A program made the position numbers and the translations under genes. A DNA stretch of 64,000 bases from Streptococcus pneumoniae (GTDB lineage Bacteria > Bacillota > Bacilli > Lactobacillales > Streptococcaceae). Within the stretch, counting starts at the first letter, position 1. Each line of letters opens with the position of its first letter. The DNA is taken from NCBI RefSeq assembly GCF_001113365.1, contig NZ_CKYA01000002.1, forward strand, positions 361,312-425,311, read 5' to 3'. Below the pieces are notes generated by a model. It had not been told where the DNA came from and ran no database searches. It was given only the letters and a program-made list of their open reading frames with translations. Below are positions 41,465-48,984 of this stretch, piece by piece.

Positions 41465-43408
41465 GTGTCAAAAAAGGAAATCAATATTAACAATTATAAT
41501 GATGATGCCATTCAGGTGCTAGAAGGGTTGGATGCGGTCCGAAAACGTCCAGGGATGTATATCGGATCTACTGATGGTGCTGGCCTCCATCACCTAGTCT
41601 GGGAAATCGTCGATAATGCGGTCGATGAAGCTTTGTCTGGATTTGGTGACCGTATTGATGTGACCATCAATAAAGATGGCAGTTTAACGGTTCAAGACCA
41701 TGGTCGCGGGATGCCAACTGGTATGCACGCTATGGGAATCCCAACAGTTGAGGTTATCTTTACCATTCTTCATGCCGGAGGGAAATTCGGTCAAGGAGGC
41801 TATAAGACATCAGGTGGACTTCACGGGGTGGGTTCTTCCGTTGTTAATGCTCTATCTAGTTGGCTGGAGGTTGAAATCACCCGTGATGGCGCAGTTTACA
41901 AGCAACGTTTTGAAAATGGTGGCAAACCTGTTACGACTCTGAAGAAAATCGGTACAGCGCCAAAGTCTAAAACAGGTACCAAGGTTACTTTTATGCCTGA
42001 TGCGACGATCTTCTCTACGACAGATTTCAAGTACAATACCATCTCAGAGCGTCTTAATGAATCAGCTTTCCTCTTGAAAAATGTGACCTTGTCTCTAACG
42101 GATAAACGCACAGGTGAGTCTGTTGAGTTTCACTATGAAAACGGAGTGCAGGACTTTGTTTCTTATCTGAACGAAGACAAGGAAACCTTGACACCAGTTC
42201 TTTACTTTGAAGGTGAAGATAACGGTTTCCAAGTGGAAGTAGCTCTCCAGTACAATGATGGATTTTCAGATAATATTTTGTCCTTTGTCAATAACGTTCG
42301 TACCAAGGACGGTGGAACACATGAGACTGGACTTAAGTCTGCTATCACCAAGGTTATGAATGACTATGCTCGTAAGACTGGGCTTCTCAAGGAAAAAGAT
42401 AAAAACCTTGAAGGGTCAGACTATCGTGAAGGACTAGCGACCGTCCTCTCTATTCTAGTCCCTGAAGAACACCTCCAGTTTGAAGGACAGACCAAGGATA
42501 AGCTAGGAAGCCCTCTGGCTCGTCCCGTTGTGGATGGCATTGTGGCTGATAAGTTGACCTTTTTCCTTATGGAAAATGGGGAATTGGCTTCTAACCTCAT
42601 CCGCAAGGCTATCAAGGCCCGTGATGCTCGCGAAGCGGCACGTAAGGCGCGTGATGAGAGCCGAAATGGGAAGAAAAATAAGAAAGACAAGGGCTTGTTG
42701 TCTGGGAAATTAACCCCAGCCCAGTCTAAGAATCCAGCTAAGAATGAACTCTATCTAGTCGAGGGAGATTCTGCCGGAGGTTCTGCCAAACAAGGCCGTG
42801 ACCGCAAGTTCCAGGCTATTCTACCTCTTCGTGGTAAGGTTATCAATACAGCCAAGGCCAAGATGGCGGATATCCTCAAAAATGAAGAAATTAACACCAT
42901 GATTTATACCATCGGTGCGGGTGTCGGAGCAGACTTCTCCCTTGAAGATGCCAACTATGACAAGATCATTATCATGACCGATGCGGACACCGACGGTGCC
43001 CATATTCAGACTTTACTCTTGACATTTTTCTACCGCTACATGCGTCCGCTAGTTGAGGCAGGACATGTTTATATCGCCCTTCCACCTCTTTACAAGATGT
43101 CAAAAGGGAAAGGCAAGAAAGAAGAAGTGGCCTATGCTTGGACAGATGGCGAGTTAGAAGAACTCCGTAAGCAGTTCGGTAAAGGCGCAACCCTCCAACG
43201 CTACAAAGGTCTTGGTGAAATGAATGCGGACCAGCTCTGGGAAACAACCATGAACCCAGAAACGCGTACTCTTATCCGTGTTACAATCGAAGACCTAGCA
43301 CGCGCAGAACGTCGTGTCAATGTCCTCATGGGAGACAAGGTCGAACCACGCCGCAAGTGGATTGAGGATAATGTCAAGTTTACGCTGGAAGAAGCGACAG
43401 TGTTTTAA
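41465..43408 (+). CDS. parE: DNA topoisomerase IV subunit B
   Basis: A 647-residue type II topoisomerase ATPase subunit, starting at a GTG (41465) behind TAGGAGG. The ATP site is 'EIVDNAVDEALSG', 'DHGRGMPTG' and 'GGLHGVGSSVVNALS'; the TOPRIM region is 'EGDSAGGSAKQGRDRKFQA' and 'MTDADTDGAHIQTLLL'. Compared with gyrB it has the TopoIV-type 'KFQAILPLRGKVINTAKAK', and it lies in the parE-parC locus. ParE powers decatenation of daughter chromosomes. The usual resistance position in 'TDADTDGA' appears wild type. Confidence 0.96.
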   Translation: MSKKEININNYNDDAIQVLEGLDAVRKRPGMYIGSTDGAGLHHLVWEIVDNAVDEALSGFGDRIDVTINKDGSLTVQDHGRGMPTGMHAMGIPTVEVIFTILHAGGKFGQGGYKTSGGLHGVGSSVVNALSSWLEVEITRDGAVYKQRFENGGKPVTTLKKIGTAPKSKTGTKVTFMPDATIFSTTDFKYNTISERLNESAFLLKNVTLSLTDKRTGESVEFHYENGVQDFVSYLNEDKETLTPVLYFEGEDNGFQVEVALQYNDGFSDNILSFVNNVRTKDGGTHETGLKSAITKVMNDYARKTGLLKEKDKNLEGSDYREGLATVLSILVPEEHLQFEGQTKDKLGSPLARPVVDGIVADKLTFFLMENGELASNLIRKAIKARDAREAARKARDESRNGKKNKKDKGLLSGKLTPAQSKNPAKNELYLVEGDSAGGSAKQGRDRKFQAILPLRGKVINTAKAKMADILKNEEINTMIYTIGAGVGADFSLEDANYDKIIIMTDADTDGAHIQTLLLTFFYRYMRPLVEAGHVYIALPPLYKMSKGKGKKEEVAYAWTDGELEELRKQFGKGATLQRYKGLGEMNADQLWETTMNPETRTLIRVTIEDLARAERRVNVLMGDKVEPRRKWIEDNVKFTLEEATVF

Positions 43409-43423
43409 GTCGGTCTTTAACGA

Positions 43424-44263
43424 ATGGGTATTAACATGAGAACAGAAACAAAAATTCTTGATCTGATTTTACAAACAGCCAAAACTTTACAAGTCAAAGC
43501 TGTCGCCATGTCTGGTTCACGAACTGATACAAAGGCGCCAAAAGATGAATTTCAAGACTACGATGTGGTCTATATTGTGGATGATTTAGATAATCTGACG
43601 AGTGACCTTTCTTGGTTGGAGCAGTTTGGGAAACGCATTATCGAGCAAGAAGTTAGTCTTGGTAATCGTCGCCTTTATCTCATGCTCTTTGAAGATGGCA
43701 ATCGTATCGATTTGACTCTTTGTCCTAAAGAACACATTCAAGAATGGGTGGACAGTGAAGCAGGATTCACTGTTTTAGAAGATGAGAAGGGATTGTTTGA
43801 GTCCTATTCTCCCAGTCCAAAGCGTTTCTGGATATATCCAGCTACTGAGACAGATTTTGAAAAAGCCTGCAATGAATTTTGGTGGGTATCATCTTACGTG
43901 GTTAAAGGGATTTGTCGCAAACAAGTCATCTACGCGGCCGACCATCTCTACGGTATTTGTCAGCAAGAATTGCTCAAGCTTTTAGCTTGGCAAGTGGCGG
44001 CAGATAAGGGAACAGTAGACGTTGGTAAGAATTATAAGTATCTTTTTAGCTATTTACCCACTGAGAAAGAAAAGGAATTCTCAGATTTGCTTGATTTTTC
44101 AAGTATAGATAAAATCACTCAGTCTTTGTTTGCTACGATGCAACTTTTCCATAGAGAAGCTCAAAGACTTGCTCAAAAGCTGGGCTTTGACTACGATAAA
44201 GAAGTGGCTGAGAAGATGATTGAGTATGCTGAGGAAAGAGTGAAGAAGTTTGGGAATAACTAG
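43424..44263 (+). CDS. ANT(6)-like aminoglycoside adenylyltransferase
   Basis: A 279-residue protein of the streptomycin 6-adenylyltransferase (AadE/AadK) family. The nucleotidyltransferase motif is 'AMSGSRTDTKAPKDEFQDYD', with G31-S32 and the metal-binding pair D45/D47, followed by 'RIDLTLCP'. The alpha-helical C-terminal domain ends in 'EYAEERVKKFG'. Two ATGs are possible, 43424 and 43436; the second gives the common MRTE... start, and neither has a clear ribosome site. It begins 15 bases after parE and may be co-transcribed with it. I recall an ant-like gene at this spot as a marker of viridans-type topoisomerase loci. Actual resistance is not implied. Confidence 0.85.
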   Translation: MGINMRTETKILDLILQTAKTLQVKAVAMSGSRTDTKAPKDEFQDYDVVYIVDDLDNLTSDLSWLEQFGKRIIEQEVSLGNRRLYLMLFEDGNRIDLTLCPKEHIQEWVDSEAGFTVLEDEKGLFESYSPSPKRFWIYPATETDFEKACNEFWWVSSYVVKGICRKQVIYAADHLYGICQQELLKLLAWQVAADKGTVDVGKNYKYLFSYLPTEKEKEFSDLLDFSSIDKITQSLFATMQLFHREAQRLAQKLGFDYDKEVAEKMIEYAEERVKKFGNN

Positions 44264-44292
44264 AAAAATGAAAAAGCGAGAGGAGAAGACTC

Positions 44293-44853
44293 ATGATTGA
44301 AAAAGTGGAACGCCTTATTACAGAGATTAATCGTATTCATCGAGAATATTCTAAAGATTATTTTGAAACGGGTAAGGTGGAAAAAATCAATCTCAAGCAT
44401 ACCTTTTCAAAAGTTCCGACGAAAGCGATTTTGGCCTACCGTCTGAATTTACATGAGTCAATTAATGACTATCTGATGAAAGCGGATGTCCAAGATATTG
44501 CCTATGTTTATCGTGTCAAAACTTCTGAGTCTATTTTAGATAAAATTACACGTTTTTCAGAGCGTCAAGAGGGCTATCCAGTTAATTCAATTCTTAATGA
44601 TGTTTTTGGTGCTCGTATGATTTTAAGTTCCAAAGAGATAGCTCAAGTCATGGATAAATTAGATGATTGGCAAGAGATTTACGGACTAAAAAACTGGTAT
44701 TTACGTGATAAAGATGGCTATGTCGGTATTCATATCTATTTTAAAAATAAAAGTAATTTTTATTACCCATGGGAACTCCAACTTTGGGATAAGAAAGATG
44801 TAGATAGTAATATCGCCAGCCATATCAAGTATAAACGAGGATTTGTGGAGTAG
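44293..44853 (+). CDS. RelA/SpoT-like nucleotidyltransferase (small alarmone-synthetase type)
   Basis: A 186-residue single-domain protein with the ordered motifs of (p)ppGpp synthetases: 'YRVKTSESILDKI' (73-85), 'DVFGARMIL' (103-111), 'GYVGIHIYF' (142-150), 'ELQLWDKKD' (161-169) and 'ASHIKYKRG' (175-183). The metal-binding acidic positions (D103, E161) are kept. There is no hydrolase, TGS or ACT domain. It might make (p)ppGpp or a related nucleotide, or modify RNA like toxic SAS enzymes; the sequence does not decide. GAGAGGAG precedes the ATG. It lies 29 bases after the ANT(6)-like gene and no antitoxin-like gene is adjacent. Confidence 0.8.
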   Translation: MIEKVERLITEINRIHREYSKDYFETGKVEKINLKHTFSKVPTKAILAYRLNLHESINDYLMKADVQDIAYVYRVKTSESILDKITRFSERQEGYPVNSILNDVFGARMILSSKEIAQVMDKLDDWQEIYGLKNWYLRDKDGYVGIHIYFKNKSNFYYPWELQLWDKKDVDSNIASHIKYKRGFVE

Positions 44854-44926
44854 ACTTTTCAAGTGGAAACGACGATACAGGAATTGGATGGAAGTGACTT
44901 ACTCTATATTTTTTCTTTTTTCATAG

Positions 44927-44984
44927 TATTTACTCTACATTCTTCGAAAGGAGTTAAACGTGCCCTGAATGCTATGTGAAATTT
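44927..44984 (+). repeat. Truncated hairpin module before parC
   Basis: Bases 44927-44984 (TTTACTCTACATTCTTCGAA... then GTGCCCTGAATGCTATGTG) match the first half of the module at 45211 but stop before its 3' strand. Confidence 0.6.
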
Positions 44985-45026
44985 CTTATTAACTGAAGCA
45001 ACGCATTTTAAACACATTAAACTACA

Positions 45027-45177
45027 GAAAGGGTCGTTTGGTTATTTGTAGTAACTGAACACGGGACTAATTTTATTCGGAAAAAAGTCAAATCGTCTTG
45101 ACTTCATCGAGCCCTACATCGATTTTCTATTTTTCTACAGACATTTTTGGCAAGCCAAATCGTCCCTTTATATCTTA
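45027..45177 (+). ncRNA. Hairpin module A upstream of parC (putative structured RNA)
   Basis: GGGAC/GTCCC (45063-45067 with 45162-45166), GAAAAA/TTTTTC (45080-45085 with 45130-45135) and AAATCG/CGATTT (45090-45095 with 45120-45125) around an AGTC/TCTA internal loop. The 3' end reads CCCTTTATATCTTAACT, identical to the bases before the deoD ATG. Confidence 0.55.
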
Positions 45178-45210
45178 ACTGAACACCTTTTCTGTAAAAA
45201 CCTACTCTAT

Positions 45211-45333
45211 ATTCTTTGAAAGGAGTTGAACACGCCCTAGATACTGTGTGAAAAAGATAAATTCTCTTGTGAGCATCGCTAACTGCAAGAATTTTCTATT
45301 TTCACTTGGTATTTTACGGGCTCTGTATCCTAT
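45211..45333 (+). ncRNA. Hairpin module B in the parC leader (putative structured RNA)
   Basis: GCCC/GGGC (45234-45237 with 45318-45321), AGATAC/GTATTT (45239-45244 with 45309-45314), GTGAAAA/TTTTCAC (45248-45254 with 45299-45305) and AAATTCT/AGAATTT (45259-45265 with 45288-45294), with an AGAT/TCTA internal loop. GAAAGGAG stands at its 5' side (45218-45225) and the parC ATG is 12 bases after its 3' strand. Confidence 0.6.
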
Positions 45334-47805
45334 ATGTCTAACATTCAAAATATGTCCCTGGAGGACATTATGGGAGAGCGTTTTGGTCGCTACTCCAAGT
45401 ACATTATTCAAGACCGGGCTTTGCCAGATATTCGTGATGGTTTGAAGCCGGTTCAGCGTCGTATTCTTTATTCTATGAATAAGGATGGCAATACCTTTGA
45501 CAAGAGCTACCGTAAGTCGGCCAAGTCTGTCGGGAACATCATGGGGAATTTCCACCCACACGGTGATTCTTCTATCTATGATGCCATGGTTCGTATGTCA
45601 CAGGACTGGAAAAATCGTGAGATTCTAGTTGAAATGCACGGTAACAACGGTTCTATGGATGGAGATCCGCCTGCGGCTATGCGTTATACTGAGGCACGTC
45701 TGTCTGAAATTGCTGGCTATCTTCTTCAGGATATCGAGAAGAAGACAGTTCCTTTTGCTTGGAACTTTGACGATACAGAGAAAGAGCCGACAGTCTTGCC
45801 AGCAGCCTTTCCAAACCTCTTGGTCAATGGATCTACTGGTATTTCGGCTGGATATGCCACAGATATTCCACCACATAATTTGGCTGAAGTAATTGATGCG
45901 GCGGTTTACATGATTGACCATCCAACTGCCAAAGTTGACAAACTCATGGAATTCTTGCCTGGACCAGATTTCCCGACAGGAGCTATCATCCAAGGTCGTG
46001 ATGAAATCAAGAAGGCCTATGAAACTGGAAAAGGACGCGTAGTTGTTCGTTCCAAGACTGAGATTGAAAAGCTAAAAGGTGGTAAGGAACAAATTGTTAT
46101 TACTGAGATTCCTTATGAAATCAATAAGGCTAATCTGGTCAAAAAAATCGATGATGTTCGTGTCAATAACAAAGTTGCAGGTATTGCTGAGGTTCGTGAT
46201 GAGTCTGACCGTGATGGTCTACGTATCGCTATCGAACTGAAGAAAGACGCCAATACGGAGCTGGTTCTCAACTATCTCTTCAAATACACAGACCTGCAAA
46301 TCAACTACAACTTTAACATGGTGGCGATTGACAATTTCACGCCTCGTCAGGTTGGGATCGTTCCAATCTTGTCTAGCTATATCGCCCACCGTCGTGAAGT
46401 GATTTTGGCGCGTTCACGCTTTGACAAGGAAAAGGCTGAGAAGCGTCTCCATATCGTCGAAGGTTTGATTCGCGTGATTTCGATTTTGGACGAAGTCATT
46501 GCTCTTATCCGTGCTTCTGAGAATAAGGCTGACGCCAAGGAAAACCTCAAAGTCAGCTATGATTTTACAGAAGAGCAGGCTGAGGCCATTGTTACCTTGC
46601 AACTGTACCGTTTGACCAATACAGACGTAGTTGTCTTGCAGGAAGAAGAAGCAGAACTTCGTGAAAAGATTGCCATGCTGGCGGCTATTATCGGTGATGA
46701 GCGGACTATGTATAATCTCATGAAGAAAGAACTTCGTGAGGTTAAGAAGAAGTTTGCGACTCCTCGTTTGAGTAGCTTAGAAGACACAGCAAAAGCAATC
46801 GAGATTGATACAGCTAGTCTTATCGCCGAGGAGGATACCTATGTCAGCGTGACCAAGGCAGGTTACATCAAGCGTACTAGCCCACGTTCCTTTGCCGCTT
46901 CAACCCTGGAAGAAATTGGCAAACGTGATGATGACCGTTTGATTTTTGTACAAGCTGTCAAGACAACACAGCACCTTTTGATGTTCACGACGCTTGGAAA
47001 TGTCATTTATCGACCAATCCATGAATTGGCAGACATTCGCTGGAAGGACATCGGAGAGCATCTGAGCCAGACCATTACAAACTTTGAAACTAACGAAGAG
47101 ATTCTTTATGTGGAAGTCGTGGATCAGTTTGATGATGCGACAACTTATTTTGCAGCTACTCGTCTCGGTCAAATCAAGCGTGTAGAACGCAAAGAATTCA
47201 CTCCATGGCGAACCTACAAGTCTAAGTCTGTCAAGTATGCTAAACTAAAAGATGAGACAGACCAGATTGTAGCAGTGGCTCCGATTAAACTGGATGATGT
47301 TTTCTTGATTAGCCAAAACGGTTATGCTCTGCGTTTCAATATCGAAGAGGTTCCTGTTGTCGGTGCCAAGGCTGCAGGTGTCAAGGCTATGAACCTGAAA
47401 GAAGATGATGTCCTCCAATCGGCCTTTATCTGTAATACCTCGTCCTTCTACCTCTTGACTCAGCGTGGAAGTTTGAAACGTGTTTCTATTGACGAAATTC
47501 CAGCAACCAGCCGTGCCAAACGTGGTTTACAAGTTTTGCGTGAGTTGAAAAACAAACCGCATCGTGTCTTCTTAGCAGGAGCAGTTGCAGAGCAAGGCTT
47601 CGTTGGTGACCTCTTTAGTACAGAAGTGGATGGGAACGATCAAACTTTGCTTGTCCAATCGAATAAAGGAACAGTCTATGAAATCCGATTGCAAGACTTG
47701 AACCTGTCAGAACGAACCAGCAACGGTAGCTTCATCTCTGACACGATTTCAGATGAAGAAGTTTTTGAGGCTTATCTTAAAGAAGTATTTACTGAAGCTA
47801 AATAA
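45334..47805 (+). CDS. parC: DNA topoisomerase IV subunit A
   Basis: An 823-residue DNA cleavage/rejoining subunit. The quinolone-resistance region reads 'GNFHPHGDSSIYDAMVRM' with S79 and D83, the sensitive state. The active-site tyrosine is Y118 in 'AAMRYTEARLSEIAG'. The C-terminal half holds the DNA-wrapping blades ('VSVTKAGYIKRTS', 'VIYRPIHELAD', 'LAATRLGQIKRV'-type repeats). It partners ParE. The ATG at 45334 has no ribosome site within 20 bases; a structured module lies directly upstream. The locus is interrupted from parE by the ANT(6)-like and RelA-like genes. Confidence 0.95.
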   Translation: MSNIQNMSLEDIMGERFGRYSKYIIQDRALPDIRDGLKPVQRRILYSMNKDGNTFDKSYRKSAKSVGNIMGNFHPHGDSSIYDAMVRMSQDWKNREILVEMHGNNGSMDGDPPAAMRYTEARLSEIAGYLLQDIEKKTVPFAWNFDDTEKEPTVLPAAFPNLLVNGSTGISAGYATDIPPHNLAEVIDAAVYMIDHPTAKVDKLMEFLPGPDFPTGAIIQGRDEIKKAYETGKGRVVVRSKTEIEKLKGGKEQIVITEIPYEINKANLVKKIDDVRVNNKVAGIAEVRDESDRDGLRIAIELKKDANTELVLNYLFKYTDLQINYNFNMVAIDNFTPRQVGIVPILSSYIAHRREVILARSRFDKEKAEKRLHIVEGLIRVISILDEVIALIRASENKADAKENLKVSYDFTEEQAEAIVTLQLYRLTNTDVVVLQEEEAELREKIAMLAAIIGDERTMYNLMKKELREVKKKFATPRLSSLEDTAKAIEIDTASLIAEEDTYVSVTKAGYIKRTSPRSFAASTLEEIGKRDDDRLIFVQAVKTTQHLLMFTTLGNVIYRPIHELADIRWKDIGEHLSQTITNFETNEEILYVEVVDQFDDATTYFAATRLGQIKRVERKEFTPWRTYKSKSVKYAKLKDETDQIVAVAPIKLDDVFLISQNGYALRFNIEEVPVVGAKAAGVKAMNLKEDDVLQSAFICNTSSFYLLTQRGSLKRVSIDEIPATSRAKRGLQVLRELKNKPHRVFLAGAVAEQGFVGDLFSTEVDGNDQTLLVQSNKGTVYEIRLQDLNLSERTSNGSFISDTISDEEVFEAYLKEVFTEAK

Positions 47806-47813
47806 GTGAAATG

Positions 47814-47843
47814 AAGAATCAGTTCTAAGAGCTGGTTCTTTTT
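47814..47843 (+). terminator. parC terminator
   Basis: AAGAATCAGT (47814-47823) pairs with GCTGGTTCTT (47831-47840) with two G-T pairs, then T run. Confidence 0.8.
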
Positions 47844-47877
47844 ATTGAAGAAATTTTCTGAAAATTACAAAATATAC

Positions 47878-47905
47878 TTGCTATTTTAGAAAAATAGTGT
47901 AGAAT
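47878..47905 (+). promoter_or_regulatory. ilvE promoter
   Basis: TTGCTA (47878-47883), 16-bp spacer, TAGAAT (47900-47905); AAGGAG follows before the ATG at 47940. Confidence 0.65.
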
Positions 47906-47939
47906 ATAAGAAATAGGTTTTTAGAATAAGGAGTGGAAT

Positions 47940-48962
47940 ATGACAGTAACGATTGATTGGGAAAACCTTGGTTTCTCCTATATGAAATTACCTTATCGCT
48001 ATATTGCTCATTTTAAAAATGGACAATGGAATCAAGGAGAGCTTACAGAGGATGCAACTTTGCATATTTCAGAGTCTTCTCCAAGTCTTCACTATGGTCA
48101 ACAAGCCTTTGAAGGTTTGAAAGCTTACCGTACTAAGGATGGTAGTGTTCAACTTTTCCGTCCTGACGAAAATGCTAAACGTCTGCAACGTACTTGTAAT
48201 CGTCTCTTGATGCCACAAGTTCCGACAGACATGTTTGTAGAAGCTTGTAAGGCAGTTGTTCGTGCGAATGAAGAATATGTACCTCCATACGGAACAGGTG
48301 GAACCCTCTATCTTCGTCCTCTTTTGATTGGTGTCGGAGATATTATTGGGGTAAAACCAGCAGAAGAGTACATTTTCACCATATTTGCTATGCCAGTTGG
48401 AAATTACTTTAAAGGTGGTTTGGTCCCAACCAACTTTTTGATTCAGGATGAATACGACCGTGCCGCTCCAAATGGTACAGGTGCGGCTAAGGTTGGTGGG
48501 AACTATGCTGCCAGCCTCTTGCCAGGGAAATTGGCCAAGTCACGTCATTTCTCAGATGTTATTTACCTAGATCCATCAACACATACAAAGATTGAAGAAG
48601 TTGGATCAGCTAACTTCTTTGGAATTACAGCTGATAATGAATTTGTAACGCCATTGAGTCCATCTATCTTGCCATCTATTACCAAGTATTCCTTACTTTA
48701 TTTGGCAGAACATCGCTTGGGCTTAACTCCTATTGAAGGAGATGTTCCAATTGATAACCTGGACCGTTTTGTAGAGGCAGGTGCCTGTGGTACAGCAGCG
48801 GTTATTTCTCCAATTGGAGGTATTCAACACGGTGATGATTTCCATGTTTTCTATAGTGAAACAGAAGTAGGACCTGTGACTCGTAAACTCTATGATGAAC
48901 TGACAGGAATTCAGTTTGGTGATATTCCAGCGCCAGAAGGTTGGATTGTAAAAGTAGATTAA
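47940..48962 (+). CDS. ilvE: Branched-chain amino acid aminotransferase
   Basis: A 340-residue class IV (fold type IV) PLP enzyme that transaminates leucine, isoleucine and valine. The PLP lysine is K184 in 'GTGAAKVGGNYAASLLPG'; 'HYGQQAFEGLKAYR' near residue 51 and 'IEEVGSANFFGI' are family signatures, and the C terminus has 'EAGACGTAAVISPIG'. Length matches the BCAT family. AAGGAG precedes the ATG. The peptide-binding lipoprotein gene follows after 22 bases with its own ribosome site. Confidence 0.95.
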   Translation: MTVTIDWENLGFSYMKLPYRYIAHFKNGQWNQGELTEDATLHISESSPSLHYGQQAFEGLKAYRTKDGSVQLFRPDENAKRLQRTCNRLLMPQVPTDMFVEACKAVVRANEEYVPPYGTGGTLYLRPLLIGVGDIIGVKPAEEYIFTIFAMPVGNYFKGGLVPTNFLIQDEYDRAAPNGTGAAKVGGNYAASLLPGKLAKSRHFSDVIYLDPSTHTKIEEVGSANFFGITADNEFVTPLSPSILPSITKYSLLYLAEHRLGLTPIEGDVPIDNLDRFVEAGACGTAAVISPIGGIQHGDDFHVFYSETEVGPVTRKLYDELTGIQFGDIPAPEGWIVKVD

Positions 48963-48984
48963 AAATATATTAAAGGAGATTTTT

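Larger units (their letters stand above)
44854..45333 (+). other. 480-bp leader region of parC with structured repeats
   Basis: No gene. It contains one truncated and two complete hairpin modules related to those before deoD. It ends at the parC ATG, which lacks a nearby Shine-Dalgarno sequence. Confidence 0.75.

Noticed and set aside
43424..44263. Calling the ANT(6)-like gene an acquired resistance gene
   Set aside because: No mobile element flanks it and it sits in a conserved chromosomal locus; it looks like a long-resident viridans gene, and activity on streptomycin is unproven.
45400..45690. Possible quinolone-resistance changes in parC
   Set aside because: S79 and D83 are the sensitive residues; no resistance-type substitution is visible there or in the ParE TOPRIM motif.
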